A stretch of DNA of 64,000 bases from Halomonas sp. 'Soap Lake #6' (GTDB lineage: Bacteria > Pseudomonadota > Gammaproteobacteria > Pseudomonadales > Halomonadaceae), in the NCBI RefSeq assembly GCF_003031405.1, contig NZ_CP020469.1, positions 2,480,001-2,544,000 on the forward strand. The letters run 5' to 3'. The position numbers were made by a program, and so were the translations under genes. Positions 17,912-27,110 of this stretch are shown here, piece after piece (positions within the stretch are counted from its first letter, which is position 1; the number at the start of each line of letters is the position of its first letter). The notes beneath the pieces are model-generated. The model saw only the letters and a program-made list of their open reading frames with translations, searched no databases and was not told where the DNA came from.

Positions 17912-19063
17912 ATGCTGACTCTTGTTAAAAATGCCCAACTGTTTACGCCAGAGCCACGCGGCCTGTGCCACTTACTGATTGCCGACCAACGTATTGCTGC
18001 GGTTCTGGATGCCACAGAGCAGTTGAACGTGGGGACACTGATCAATACGCTAGACCTTGAAGGGCGCAGAGTGATTCCCGGCCTGGTAGACCCACTTGTA
18101 CACTACATCGGCGGTGGCGGCGAAGGCGGTTTTGGTAATCGTACCGCTGAGCTTAGCATTGCAGATGCTTGCGCCTCAGGTGTTACCACACTGATTGGCG
18201 CTCTAGGCACCGACGCTCTTACCCGTACGCCAGCCAACTTAATCGGTAAAGCCCGAGAACTCGCCGCAGGTGGCTTAACCACCTATGCCTATACTGGCTC
18301 CTACCAGCTGCCTCCAGTGACACTGACTGGCTCGGTAGCGAGTGATATTCTTTATATCCCAGAGTTTATCGGCGTTGGAGAAGTGGCGATTAGCGACCAT
18401 CGCGGCTCTCAGCCCAGCACCCACGAGCTAACGCGCCTAGCCTCCGAAGCGCGTACCGCAGGCCTGTTAGCAGGAAAATCAGGCATTGTATTTATTCATA
18501 CCGGCGATGCCGATTCATACCTGGAGCCGCTACGCCAAGTAGCGAAGCACAGCGCTATTCCTTTGGCGCAGTTTTACCCCACCCACATCAACAGAACCTC
18601 CGCTTTGTTTGAAGATGGCCTGCGTTTTGCCCGTGAAGGCGGCCGGATCGACTTCACCACCAGCTCAACCCCAGAGCTTCTTGCCAAGGGTGAAGTCCCA
18701 GCATCGGAGGCAGTGGCTCGGGCGCTACGAGCACGCATTGCTCCCAGCCAACTCAGCCTCTCCTCAGATGCCAATGCCTCGCTTCCAGAGTTTGATGAGC
18801 AACATCGTTTTATTGGCTTAAAACCGGGAAAATTAAGTAGCTTGTTTGAGGTGCTTGGTGAGTGCATCAATGAGCACCACATTAGCATGGAACAAGCGCT
18901 GCGCTGTGCCGCCACCACTGCTGCAGATGCATTAAAACTACCCCATAAAGGCCGACTACACGCCGGTGCCGACGCCGACTTTATCGTGCTGGCAGAAGAG
19001 CGCTGGGCAATTGAGCAAGTATGGGCATTAGGCAAACCAGTTTATGATATGAGCACGCTGTAA
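17912..19063 (+). CDS. iadA: Isoaspartyl dipeptidase-like amidohydrolase (IadA family) with an altered metal site
   Basis: A 383-aa amidohydrolase related to beta-aspartyl dipeptidase, which releases L-aspartate from isoaspartyl dipeptides. Matches include GGGGEGGFGNRTAE, GTDALTRTPANL, the metal-site segments IHTGD, YPTHINR and LSSDAN, and AISDHRG. Two departures are visible. The HxH motif after PGLVD reads DPLVH, so the first histidine ligand is Leu62 (His64 remains). At the position of the bridging carbamylated lysine of E. coli IadA there is Glu (GVGEVAISDHR), as I recall for other family branches. It probably belongs to the transporter unit upstream. Activity on isoaspartyl peptides is uncertain. 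Confidence 0.75.
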   Translation: MLTLVKNAQLFTPEPRGLCHLLIADQRIAAVLDATEQLNVGTLINTLDLEGRRVIPGLVDPLVHYIGGGGEGGFGNRTAELSIADACASGVTTLIGALGTDALTRTPANLIGKARELAAGGLTTYAYTGSYQLPPVTLTGSVASDILYIPEFIGVGEVAISDHRGSQPSTHELTRLASEARTAGLLAGKSGIVFIHTGDADSYLEPLRQVAKHSAIPLAQFYPTHINRTSALFEDGLRFAREGGRIDFTTSSTPELLAKGEVPASEAVARALRARIAPSQLSLSSDANASLPEFDEQHRFIGLKPGKLSSLFEVLGECINEHHISMEQALRCAATTAADALKLPHKGRLHAGADADFIVLAEERWAIEQVWALGKPVYDMSTL

Positions 19064-19154
19064 TCTGCGTAAATAACAGGCGCTACGCGTAATGGCGAAC
19101 TTGCTCAGCCAAAACAGGTCTTTACTCCATCGTGGTTATTTACAGGGAGGTACC

Positions 19155-19979
19155 ATGACCGAACAAACAGCGGCGCATTTGTCACCAATAGCAGACACAC
19201 AAGAGACGTCACGCCCCTCTTCCCACTGGACAGCATGGGGCCAGTGGCTGGCACTGTTCACTATGACAGTAGACCATCTCACCCGCTACGTGCTCCCAGG
19301 TGACTGGGACTTAAATTGGGCAGGCTCTTCGATTGGCCGTATCGCCTTTCCACTGTTTGCTGCCATGGTGGCTTGGCACGGGCTATTTAACACCCGCAAC
19401 CCGCTGCGCTACTCGTGGCGTATTTTAATTATCGGTTTAGCGGCTCAAATCCCCTACATGATGATGCCGCGTACCTCCGACGCTTTTATCCTTAACGTCT
19501 GCTTTACGCTAGCCAGTGGTTTAGCCATAGGCGCACTGGTACGCCAAGGCTGGCAGCACTACCAACAGCAGACAATTGGCTTCGGCTGGCTAATATTTAG
19601 CGCAGGGGTGGGCGTTACCGTTTGGTATCTGCTCGGGTTTTGGGTGGAGTATGGCCACAATGGCTTGCTGTTAATCCCGCTATTTATGTTTGCCATGCAG
19701 GCACTTAATGAAACCCATGAGGCACTAAAGCCACGCCTTTGGGCTGGTTTAGCGGCTTTCCCTGTTTTATGGATAGCTGGCCAGATGAATGCCTCCGACA
19801 TGGCTAAATCGTTCACCGTGGCCACTTGCGTGATAGTGCTTGTGCTAGCCGCTGGGGCGGCTCAACGTATACCACCTGTTGCGTTTGTTATGCCGCGTCG
19901 CCTCTGGTTAGCATGGTATCCTGGTCACTTCGCGCTGATTGCTTTGTGGCTATTGCTTAGCGGTCAATTGGCTGGTTAA
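19155..19979 (+). CDS. TraX-family membrane protein
   Basis: A 274-aa polytopic inner-membrane protein with about eight hydrophobic segments. The family signature region FTMTVDHLTRYVLPGD and SSIGRIAFPLFAAMVAWHG is present. In F plasmids TraX acetylates pilin; chromosomal relatives like this one are widespread acyltransferase-like proteins of unknown role, and no conjugation genes lie nearby. ATG 19155 has an AGGGAGG site; the longer frame to 19092 lacks one. It is followed by a strong terminator. Confidence 0.8.
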   Translation: MTEQTAAHLSPIADTQETSRPSSHWTAWGQWLALFTMTVDHLTRYVLPGDWDLNWAGSSIGRIAFPLFAAMVAWHGLFNTRNPLRYSWRILIIGLAAQIPYMMMPRTSDAFILNVCFTLASGLAIGALVRQGWQHYQQQTIGFGWLIFSAGVGVTVWYLLGFWVEYGHNGLLLIPLFMFAMQALNETHEALKPRLWAGLAAFPVLWIAGQMNASDMAKSFTVATCVIVLVLAAGAAQRIPPVAFVMPRRLWLAWYPGHFALIALWLLLSGQLAG

Positions 19980-19983
19980 CAGC

Positions 19984-20013
19984 AAAACGCCACCCTAAAT
20001 AGGGCGGCGTTTT
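19984..20013 (+). terminator. Terminator between traX-like gene and purK
   Basis: Stem AAAACGCC / GGCGTTTT extended by CCCT/AGGG around a short loop. The T-run on one side and A-run on the other suggest a bidirectional terminator for both convergent genes. Confidence 0.8.
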
Positions 20014-20023
20014 GCCTCAAAGC

Positions 20024-20059
20024 ACAAACTAATGCACAAACTAATGCACAAACTAATGC
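20024..20059. repeat. 12-bp tandem repeat downstream of purK
   Basis: Three perfect copies of ACAAACTAATGC, followed by a diverged fourth (ACCAACTACAGC) that contains the purK stop codon region. It lies between the terminator and purK. Confidence 0.85.
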
Positions 20060-20064
20060 ACCAA

Positions 20065-21204
20065 CTACAGCAACGCTTCGAAGCTCCACGCAACAGGAGG
20101 TGCATCAGGTATTAATGCCTGGCAGGCGCGAACCTTCTCAAGCAGTTCAGCGTGGGTATTTGCGACAACATTGACGTGGGCAAGCTTACGCCCTGCTCGC
20201 CCATCTTTGTCGTAGCGATGCAGGTGAGTATTGGCTATCGCCAGCATTGCGGTGTTATCGCCTTCACGGCCAATTACATTGACCATGCAGGTAGGGGCAA
20301 TTGCATCCGTACTGCCCAGAGGTAGCCCTTGCACAGCGCGAAGGTGGTTTTCAAACTGACTCGTGACCGCGCCATCCATGGTCCAGTGGCCAGAATTATG
20401 CACCCGCGGAGCCATTTCATTGGCCAGCAAACTACCATCACGAGTTTGAAATAGCTCAAGCGCCAGCACGCCCACGTAGTCCAGCTCATCCAGCAATGCA
20501 CGAATATAGTTATCGGCAGTTTGCTGAACACTGGTATCCAAATCCGGCAACGGGGCCACGGAATAGCGCAGAATACCATCAACGTGCTGATTTTCAGCCA
20601 TGGGGTAGAACACCACTTCCCCATCACGGCCACGTACGGCAATCATTGAGACTTCGCGCACAAAATCGACAAAGGCTTCAACGACCAACTGAGGGTGGCC
20701 GATGGAGTCCCACGCCTGCTGAGCTTGCTCGGGCGCTTTTAGCACCGCCTGGCCTTTGCCGTCATAGCCTTCGGTAACCGACTTGGCGACCACCGGGCAA
20801 CCTAGCTCAGCCGCTGCTGCGGCAAGCTGTTCAGCGCTTTCTACTACGCGATAAGCTGCCGTCGGAATGCCTAAACGGTCAAACAGCGCTTTCTCTTCAA
20901 CGCGGTTCTGGCAAACGGCAATGGCACGGCTACCCGGGTAAACCGGTTTGTGCTGCTCAATGTGTTTAACGAGTTCCACAGGCAGATGCTCAAACTCGTA
21001 GGTCACTACATCAACCTTATCGAGAAACTCCACCAGATGCTGGTTATCGGGGTCGACAATCACCTCCCCAATACCTGCACTAGGGCTGCCGGTGGTATCC
21101 AGAAACGTAAAGCGATTACCCAAAGGGTAACCCGCTAGCGCCAGCATACGGCCTAACTGGCCAGCGCCTAACACACCGATGTTTTTTGAAATACCAGAGT
21201 TCAT
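20065..21204 (-). CDS. purK: 5-(carboxyamino)imidazole ribonucleotide synthase
   Basis: A 379-aa ATP-grasp enzyme that carboxylates AIR with ATP and bicarbonate to N5-CAIR in purine biosynthesis. It starts with the pattern GVLGAGQLGRMLALAGYPLG; the ATP-grasp core shows VAKSVTEGYDGKGQAVL, and NEMAPRVHNSGHWT is the PurK signature. It follows purE by 12 bp on the same strand, the standard purEK operon. Length is normal and the start has AGGAG. Confidence 0.95.
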   Translation of the reverse strand: MNSGISKNIGVLGAGQLGRMLALAGYPLGNRFTFLDTTGSPSAGIGEVIVDPDNQHLVEFLDKVDVVTYEFEHLPVELVKHIEQHKPVYPGSRAIAVCQNRVEEKALFDRLGIPTAAYRVVESAEQLAAAAAELGCPVVAKSVTEGYDGKGQAVLKAPEQAQQAWDSIGHPQLVVEAFVDFVREVSMIAVRGRDGEVVFYPMAENQHVDGILRYSVAPLPDLDTSVQQTADNYIRALLDELDYVGVLALELFQTRDGSLLANEMAPRVHNSGHWTMDGAVTSQFENHLRAVQGLPLGSTDAIAPTCMVNVIGREGDNTAMLAIANTHLHRYDKDGRAGRKLAHVNVVANTHAELLEKVRACQALIPDAPPVAWSFEALL

Positions 21205-21216
21205 CGCCAGGACTCC

Positions 21217-21729
21217 TTAATTCGCTTCCGCATCGGGGCGCGGGTCGGGGTTATCCAGCACCAGTTGTGTTTGCTCAGCGCGGAAGGCCTCAACGGCTTC
21301 ACGGACAGCGGAGTCTTGCAAACCGATAATTTGCGCTGCCAGCAACCCTGCGTTAGTTGCGCCCGCTTTGCCAATTGCCAGCGTACCCACCGCAATACCA
21401 CCCGGCATCTGGGCGATAGAAAGTAACGAATCCAGGCCTTTCAACGCTTTGGATTCAACCGGCACGCCTAACACTGGCAACGCCGTTTGCGAGGCAACCA
21501 TGCCCGGCAAATGAGCCGCACCACCGGCTCCTGCAACAATCACCTGCAGGCCACGCTCGGCAGCACTCTTCGCATATTCGAACAGCAAGTCAGGGGTGCG
21601 ATGAGCAGAAACCACACGGGTTTCATAGGCAACGCCCAACCGCTCTAACATCGCCACCGCGTGCTCCATAACCGGCCAGTCAGACTTCGACCCCATGATC
21701 ACGCCCACTTTGGGTGCGCTGTTCGACAT
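21217..21729 (-). CDS. purE: 5-(carboxyamino)imidazole ribonucleotide mutase
   Basis: A 170-aa class I PurE that moves the carboxyl group of N5-CAIR to give CAIR. It contains [30 protein letters not shown] and [16 protein letters not shown], with catalytic Ser, Asp and His in place. It heads the purEK operon. A short upstream region separates it from a divergent HTH gene. Confidence 0.95.
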   Translation of the reverse strand: MSNSAPKVGVIMGSKSDWPVMEHAVAMLERLGVAYETRVVSAHRTPDLLFEYAKSAAERGLQVIVAGAGGAAHLPGMVASQTALPVLGVPVESKALKGLDSLLSIAQMPGGIAVGTLAIGKAGATNAGLLAAQIIGLQDSAVREAVEAFRAEQTQLVLDNPDPRPDAEAN

Positions 21730-21945
21730 GCAAAAACTCCTCGGCCAATGGCCTGCTAAAGCGATAATGCGTTTAACGAGCCAAGCGCCACAGACGGCTC
21801 GCTAGAAAATAGGAAGGCACATAGTTTACCAGAGCCTGTCGTTTGCGGGCTTGGCAATTGTCGTGAAATTTTCATCAAATTAGGCATTGAAAAGCGCGCG
21901 ACTTGACGGCATTGTGTGATTGTCATTTCAGACTGATGGAGTCAC

Positions 21946-22218
21946 ATGAGTACGGCATACTCAACTGCTCACGCAGAAACGCTAGATCCTCCGCGAAGCA
22001 GCCCTGACCTAGATGTCAGGGATTTAGAAAAACGTACGCGCCTAATGCGTATAATCACTCGCCTGATCGCTGTATCAGAGCTGGGAAGCCGCGAAATAGC
22101 CCGCAAGGCCGGCCTTCCAGTACAGAAAGTCAGCGACCTGCTCGCCGGAAGGCTAGAGCATCTCAACATTGACGAGCTCAATGTCCTGCGGCGTACCTTA
22201 GAGCTGGAGGCGCCATAG
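21946..22218 (+). CDS. Small helix-turn-helix (XRE-like) protein
   Basis: A 90-aa protein whose C-terminal two thirds form a predicted helix-turn-helix: LGSREIARKAGLPVQKVSDL followed by a recognition-helix segment. It resembles the antitoxin-like proteins of the COG5606/HigA-type family. No toxin gene adjoins it (purE is divergent upstream and gabT convergent downstream), so it is an orphan regulator or a relic of a toxin-antitoxin pair. A hairpin terminator follows. Function is not known. Confidence 0.65.
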   Translation: MSTAYSTAHAETLDPPRSSPDLDVRDLEKRTRLMRIITRLIAVSELGSREIARKAGLPVQKVSDLLAGRLEHLNIDELNVLRRTLELEAP

Positions 22219-22260
22219 CAGCAGCTGCTACTAAACAGTAACTCACTTATTTCTCAATAC

Positions 22261-22290
22261 AGGTCGGCCCACTGGGCTGGCCTGTTTTGT
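22261..22290 (+). terminator. Terminator of the small HTH gene
   Basis: Stem AGGTCGGCCC / GGGCTGGCCT (two G-U pairs) with loop ACT, then GTTTTGTT. Confidence 0.7.
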
Positions 22291-22311
22291 TAAAAAAGAA
22301 ACAACTTTGTT

Positions 22312-22349
22312 AAAAAAGAAGCAGCCGGCGCAGTGGACGCGGGCTGCTT
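22312..22349 (-). terminator. Terminator of gabT
   Basis: On the minus strand: AAGCAGCC, loop, GGCTGCTT, then CTTTTTT. It lies beyond the gabT stop. A direct repeat TTTGTTAAAAAAGAA occurs twice between the two terminators (about 22285-22320). Confidence 0.75.
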
Positions 22350-22415
22350 CCAAACGGTCAACAGCAAACAGTTCGTTAGTACCGCCAACTCATAAAAGCA
22401 TTAACACCTACCGCC

Positions 22416-23702
22416 TCAGCCTGCCAGCGCTTCCAGCGAGCGCTCAATGATGGTCAAGCCTTCCTCAAGCACATCAGATGGCGCTGTAATGGGCACCAAG
22501 ACGCGAATGGTATTGCCGTAAAAACCACAGGAGAGCAGGATCAGTCCTTGCTCACGGGCTTTGGCACACAGCGCCTGAGCCATGGCTGTGTCGGGCTTTC
22601 CATCAGCATCAAGCAGCTCGAAGGCCGCCATTGCGCCAAGATTACGCGGGTGGCTCACCATATCGAAGCGTTGCTCCCAACCAGCGAAGCGCTCGGCGAG
22701 CAGATGGCCCATTTTCTCACTGCGCGCCAGGATATTCTCCTCCTCAATCGTGTCCAGTACGGCCAGCGCAGCAGCACAGGAAAGAGGATTGCCGCTGTAA
22801 GTACCACCCAAAGAACCAGGGCCAGAGGAGTCCATAATCTCAGCAGTGCCCACGATCGCCGATAGAGGCATGCCGTTAGCCAGCGACTTAGCGGTAGTCA
22901 GTAGGTCCGCCTCGATACCGCTATGCTCCAGGGCAAACAGCTTGCCGGTACGAGCAAAGCCCGATTGCACCTCATCGGCAATCAACAGGATGCCATGACG
23001 ATCACAGAGCTCGCGCAGTGCTTTTAAATAGCTTGGCGAAGCTATATAAAAACCGCCCTCCCCCTGAACCGGCTCAATAACAATCGCCGCTACTCGATGT
23101 GCCGGAATATCGGTTTTGAAAAGTTTCTCTATCCCACTAAGTGCCATCTCATCACTAATACCGTGCAGCGGGTTGGGGTAAGGCGCACGATAGACATCGC
23201 CCGGCATAGGGCCGAAATCATTCTTGTAAGGCAGTACCTTGCCGGTCATGGCCAAAGTTAGCATGGTGCGACCGTGGAAAGCGCCATCGAAGGTGATAAC
23301 ACCAGAACGACCAGTAGCAGCACGGGCAATCTTGACCGCATTTTCCAGCGCCTCAGCACCAGTATTGACCAGCATTGCCTTACGCTCTGGCCCCTTGACA
23401 GGCACCTTTTCGCACAACCGTTGGCACAGCTGCACATAGGGCGCGTAGGAGATAACGGCCGAGCAAGTGTGCATCACACGCTCTAATTGTTCCTGCACGG
23501 CCTTGACGATACGGGGATGGCGGTGGCCCAGGTTGAGCACGCCGATACCTCCGGCAAAATCGATCCAGCGTCGGCCATCCTCATCCCATAACTCGGCATT
23601 TTCAGCACGCGCCACGAACTGCTCGGTTGGGGTAGCGGCTCCATTGGCAACAAAGCGCTTTTTGAGCTCATTCAATTCTGCATTGGTGAATGTATTGGTC
23701 AT
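22416..23702 (-). CDS. gabT: 4-aminobutyrate--2-oxoglutarate transaminase
   Basis: About 428 aa, a class III PLP aminotransferase that converts GABA and 2-oxoglutarate to succinate semialdehyde and glutamate. Visible motifs are DFAGGIGVLNLGHRHP, the PLP-binding NTGAEALENAVK, FDGAFHGRT, IADEVQSGFARTG and the PLP lysine in TTAKSLANGMP. ATG 23702 has AAGGA seven bases upstream. It lies downstream of gabD on the same strand and the two form the GABA degradation operon. The regulator upstream of gabD is a MocR/GabR type. Confidence 0.93.
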   Translation of the reverse strand: MTNTFTNAELNELKKRFVANGAATPTEQFVARAENAELWDEDGRRWIDFAGGIGVLNLGHRHPRIVKAVQEQLERVMHTCSAVISYAPYVQLCQRLCEKVPVKGPERKAMLVNTGAEALENAVKIARAATGRSGVITFDGAFHGRTMLTLAMTGKVLPYKNDFGPMPGDVYRAPYPNPLHGISDEMALSGIEKLFKTDIPAHRVAAIVIEPVQGEGGFYIASPSYLKALRELCDRHGILLIADEVQSGFARTGKLFALEHSGIEADLLTTAKSLANGMPLSAIVGTAEIMDSSGPGSLGGTYSGNPLSCAAALAVLDTIEEENILARSEKMGHLLAERFAGWEQRFDMVSHPRNLGAMAAFELLDADGKPDTAMAQALCAKAREQGLILLSCGFYGNTIRVLVPITAPSDVLEEGLTIIERSLEALAG

Positions 23703-23764
23703 GAACAAATCCTTGCTAATTATCAGGGCTAATAAACAAACTGTTAAAAGGGCTAAGCCGCGAG

Positions 23765-25219
23765 TTAAAGCCCACCCACGCAGACGTACTTCAGCTCGGT
23801 AAAGTCCTCTAGGCCGTGGTGTGATCCCTCGCGTCCCAGCCCGGACTCTTTAATGCCACCAAAAGGCGCAACTTCAGTGGAGATCAGCCCTTCATTGACC
23901 CCAACCATGCCGTACTCCAAGCCTTCCATCACACGCCAGATGCGGCGGTAATCTCGAGCATAGAAGTAAGCGGCAAGGCCGAAGGGTGTATCATTGGCCA
24001 TAGCAATGGCTTCCTCTTCATCTTGGAAGCGAAACACGGGCGCCAGCGGGCCAAAGGTTTCTTCACTAGCAACACTCATTTCGGGCGTGGCATCGGCAAT
24101 CACGGTGGGAACATAAAAACTATGGCCCAACGCATGGGTGTGACCACCACATAGCAAGCGTCCACCCTTGGCCACAGCGTCATCCACATGACGCTGCACC
24201 TTGTCCACTGCGGCTTGGTTGATTAACGGGCCAACCAATGTGTCTGGCTCACGCCCATCACCCACCGACAACGCTTTGACTTTCTCAGCCAGCGCTTCAA
24301 CAAATGCGTCGTAGATGCCGTCCTGTACCAAAAAACGATTGGTACAGACACAGGTCTGACCGGCATTACGGTACTTGGAGGCGATGGCACCCGCTACGGC
24401 AGCGTCCAGGTCGGCATCATCAAATACGATGAAGGGAGCATTCCCCCCCAGCTCCATGGATACTTTTTTAACGGTCCCGGCACACTGCGCCAGCAGCTTC
24501 TTGCCCACCGGCGTTGACCCTGTAAAGGATACTTTACGAACCCTTGGGTCAGTCGTCAGCACATCGCCTACGGCTGCTGGCAGCGATGCGGTGACCACGT
24601 TGATGACCCCATCAGGCATACCAGCTTCACCAGCCAGCTTGGCAAGTGCCAGGGCTGTTAGCGGCGTCGCCTCGGCCGGTTTGATCACCACGGTGCAGCC
24701 AGCGGCGATGGCTGGCGCGCACTTGCGGGTGATCATGGCCATAGGGAAATTCCAGGGGGTGATGGCTGCGACCACACCAACCGGTTCACGTAGCACCAGT
24801 AGACGTTTGTCAGCGGCATGAGTAGGTAGTGTTTCCCCTGACATACGCTTCGCTTCTTCGGCAAAAAACTCGATGAAACTCGCCCCATAGGTAACTTCAC
24901 CACGCGCTTCAGCCAGTGGCTTACCTTGCTCAAGGGTCATCAACTCGGCCAGCTCTTCAGCGTGTTCATGAATGCGCTCAAACCAAGCCCGCAAGATTGC
25001 CGCCCGCTGCTTAGCCGGAACTGCTTTCCAGCCGCCCCACGCGGCATGGGCCGCAGCCACGGCATCACGAGCATCATCCGCCCCAAGGTCAGCCACCTGA
25101 GCTAGCAACTCACCAGTCGCAGGGTTAGTCACGGGGAAAGACTCGGAACCAGTACGCCAGCGCCCTCCCACAAGTGCCGCTGCAGTACCATCGATCAACA
25201 GCGATTTAATCAGCGTCAT
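23765..25219 (-). CDS. gabD: Succinate-semialdehyde dehydrogenase, NAD(P)+
   Basis: A 484-aa aldehyde dehydrogenase of normal length that oxidises succinate semialdehyde to succinate, the second step of GABA use. The catalytic Cys lies in NAGQTCVCTNRF, the general base Glu in VSMELGGNAPF, and PWNFPMAMITRKCAPA and FTGSTPVGKKLL bind the cofactor. The gene ends 62 bp before gabT. The divergent region upstream contains two direct repeats that probably bind the adjoining regulator. Confidence 0.93.
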   Translation of the reverse strand: MTLIKSLLIDGTAAALVGGRWRTGSESFPVTNPATGELLAQVADLGADDARDAVAAAHAAWGGWKAVPAKQRAAILRAWFERIHEHAEELAELMTLEQGKPLAEARGEVTYGASFIEFFAEEAKRMSGETLPTHAADKRLLVLREPVGVVAAITPWNFPMAMITRKCAPAIAAGCTVVIKPAEATPLTALALAKLAGEAGMPDGVINVVTASLPAAVGDVLTTDPRVRKVSFTGSTPVGKKLLAQCAGTVKKVSMELGGNAPFIVFDDADLDAAVAGAIASKYRNAGQTCVCTNRFLVQDGIYDAFVEALAEKVKALSVGDGREPDTLVGPLINQAAVDKVQRHVDDAVAKGGRLLCGGHTHALGHSFYVPTVIADATPEMSVASEETFGPLAPVFRFQDEEEAIAMANDTPFGLAAYFYARDYRRIWRVMEGLEYGMVGVNEGLISTEVAPFGGIKESGLGREGSHHGLEDFTELKYVCVGGL

Positions 25220-25279
25220 GGAGATCTCCTGATATTGTTATCAGTAAGCACGCTAGCAGTTATGACGCCACCCACCAAT

Positions 25280-25308
25280 GGACCAATTACCTAACCAACT
25301 GGACCAAT
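25280..25308. promoter_or_regulatory. Probable regulator operator in the gabD/gabR intergenic region
   Basis: Direct repeats GGACCAAT at 25280-25287 and 25301-25308, 21 bp apart (two helical turns), as expected for a dimeric MocR/GabR-type regulator. The same motif in the other orientation occurs twice before the TRAP operon. Confidence 0.55.
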
Positions 25309-25356
25309 AGAGCAGATTCACGGCATAATCTCTTCGGCTTCTTTCTCTTTCCTCTG

Positions 25357-26799
25357 ATGGTGAAAACCATGGCTCCAAGTCTTTCCCTGGCACCCTTGAT
25401 GGAGTATTTCAGCCTGCAGCCAGAACAGCTGGGCAAGAGCGTACGCATTGAGCAAGCACTGAGGCTAGCGATCCTGCACGACTGGCCAGAAGGAAGTCGG
25501 CTCCCGGCACATCGCACGCTATGCAGCCATCTTGGGGTGGCACGAGACACCTTGGCCCAGGCAATGCGAGTGCTTGTTGAAGAAGGCTATATCATTACCG
25601 GCCAAGGCCAAGGCACCTGGACCCGGCGCCCCGTGTCCTCTCGCCAAGCGCTACCACCAGACACCGCACAGCTCTCCTCACGTGCCAATGAAATACTTCA
25701 GGCCCACAGCGCTAGCGCCATCCAAAGCGGCGCTTTCATGCCTGGCATTCCGGATATCACCCAATTCCCCATGGCCAAATGGCGAGAGCTTTATGCCAGC
25801 GTTACCGTACCGCGCAACGTGCTGCTGCTGTCTTACTCTGGCGGCGGCTACGGGCCACTCAAACGCGCCATTCGTGATTTTCTCTGGCGCTGGCGCCGTT
25901 TAGCCTGTGACACTGACCAGATCATCATCACAGACGGCACCCATAACGGCATCGAGCTATGTGCTCTGGCACTATCCGATGTAGGGGACCGTGTACTGAT
26001 GGAGTCGCCCTGTTACTGGGGCGCGCACAACATCTTCACCGCCGTCGGTGCAACAGTGGAGCGCGTGGCCTGGCACCCAGAAACAGGCCATGCACCTCGA
26101 CACTCATCAAAACCCGTGCAGCTAGCCTACTTCACTGGATCTCATCACTACCCACTGAGTATCGCCACATCACGGGCACACCGTCAGGCACTTTGCGATG
26201 AAGTGCAGCCCCGCTACGTACTGGAAGATGATTACGAATTCACCGGAGAGGACAGCACCAGCCTGATGTTTGATGGCCACTCCAGCCAACATCTACTGGT
26301 AGGATCTTTTTCCAAGCTGATGTTTCCAGGCTTACGCCTTGGCTATCTGGTTGCCCCCCACAGCCTTGTCGATTCGCTCAACCGTCTGCGTAGCGAAGTA
26401 TTCCGTGAAGGACGCTTACTGGATCAGGCCACCCTGGCGCAGTTCCTAGCCGAAGGCGACCTAGACACCTGGTACCGCCGAATCCAGCGCGACTACCTGG
26501 CACGTCAACAGGTAATGCATGACCAGTTGGTGCAGGTTCCTGGGGTGATTGATGTATCCCCACCGAGCCACTCTATCAGTCTATGTCTGCAGTTTGCCCC
26601 AGGGGTGGACGACCGGCGTATCGCACGCAAGTTATTGCAGTCGCACCTCATCACCCGCCCACTGAGCCTGGTTTGCTCACAGGAAGACTCCCGTAGCGGC
26701 CTAATTCTGGGCATTGGCATGCTCTCTGGGCGCACTCTAACCGCCGAAGCGTTACGCCTAAGGCATATCCTGACTCGTCTTCTCGCCACCTACACGTAA
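25357..26799 (+). CDS. MocR/GabR-type PLP-dependent transcriptional regulator
   Basis: A 480-aa fusion of an N-terminal GntR-type winged helix (residues about 20-85, LPAHRTLCSHLGVARDTLAQ) and a fold type I aminotransferase-like domain. The PLP lysine lies in VGSFSKLMFPGLRLGYL, with DGTHNGIEL and the aspartate of LEDDYEFTG. In this family the aminotransferase domain senses GABA or an amine through PLP and does not catalyse turnover. It is divergent from gabDT. ATG 25357 or the ATG 12 bases later could be the start. Confidence 0.88.
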   Translation: MVKTMAPSLSLAPLMEYFSLQPEQLGKSVRIEQALRLAILHDWPEGSRLPAHRTLCSHLGVARDTLAQAMRVLVEEGYIITGQGQGTWTRRPVSSRQALPPDTAQLSSRANEILQAHSASAIQSGAFMPGIPDITQFPMAKWRELYASVTVPRNVLLLSYSGGGYGPLKRAIRDFLWRWRRLACDTDQIIITDGTHNGIELCALALSDVGDRVLMESPCYWGAHNIFTAVGATVERVAWHPETGHAPRHSSKPVQLAYFTGSHHYPLSIATSRAHRQALCDEVQPRYVLEDDYEFTGEDSTSLMFDGHSSQHLLVGSFSKLMFPGLRLGYLVAPHSLVDSLNRLRSEVFREGRLLDQATLAQFLAEGDLDTWYRRIQRDYLARQQVMHDQLVQVPGVIDVSPPSHSISLCLQFAPGVDDRRIARKLLQSHLITRPLSLVCSQEDSRSGLILGIGMLSGRTLTAEALRLRHILTRLLATYT

Positions 26800-26830
26800 T
26801 TGGTCCATCTCAAAAATAGCATTGGTCCAT
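26799..26830. promoter_or_regulatory. Second copy of the operator, before the TRAP operon
   Basis: Two direct repeats ATTGGTCCAT at 26799 and 26821, 22 bp apart, overlapping the stop codon of the regulator gene. They are the reverse complement of the repeats at 25280-25308. They probably let the regulator act on the downstream TRAP genes. Confidence 0.5.
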
Positions 26831-27110
26831 AATCGTTATGCAAAATGTTGCTAGCGTAACGCTTGGTAACTATTCAGTGCTTACTCATGGCTGAATACGC
26901 AATACTAGAACGCTGGATATAAATGCAACTTCACTAATTAAAAAAATCTTAACCAGCTGTTAGCACCTGCAGTGGCAGATACGAGAGAAAGTAGAAATTT
27001 CCATGAAATAGCGATTTCGCTTGTTATGGACTCGAATTCTGACGTTAGCCTGTATCAGGGGCTGTAGGGCGATCAAATACTAATTCCAATAACAGCACAG
27101 AGAGGATCCT
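26831..27110. other. Leader region upstream of the TRAP operon
   Basis: About 280 bp, AT-rich, without a supported gene. It should hold the dctP promoter; GAGAGGA precedes ATG 27111. Confidence 0.4.

Noticed and set aside
21946..22218. HigBA-type toxin-antitoxin pair
   Set aside because: Only the antitoxin-like HTH protein is present; no toxin frame adjoins it.
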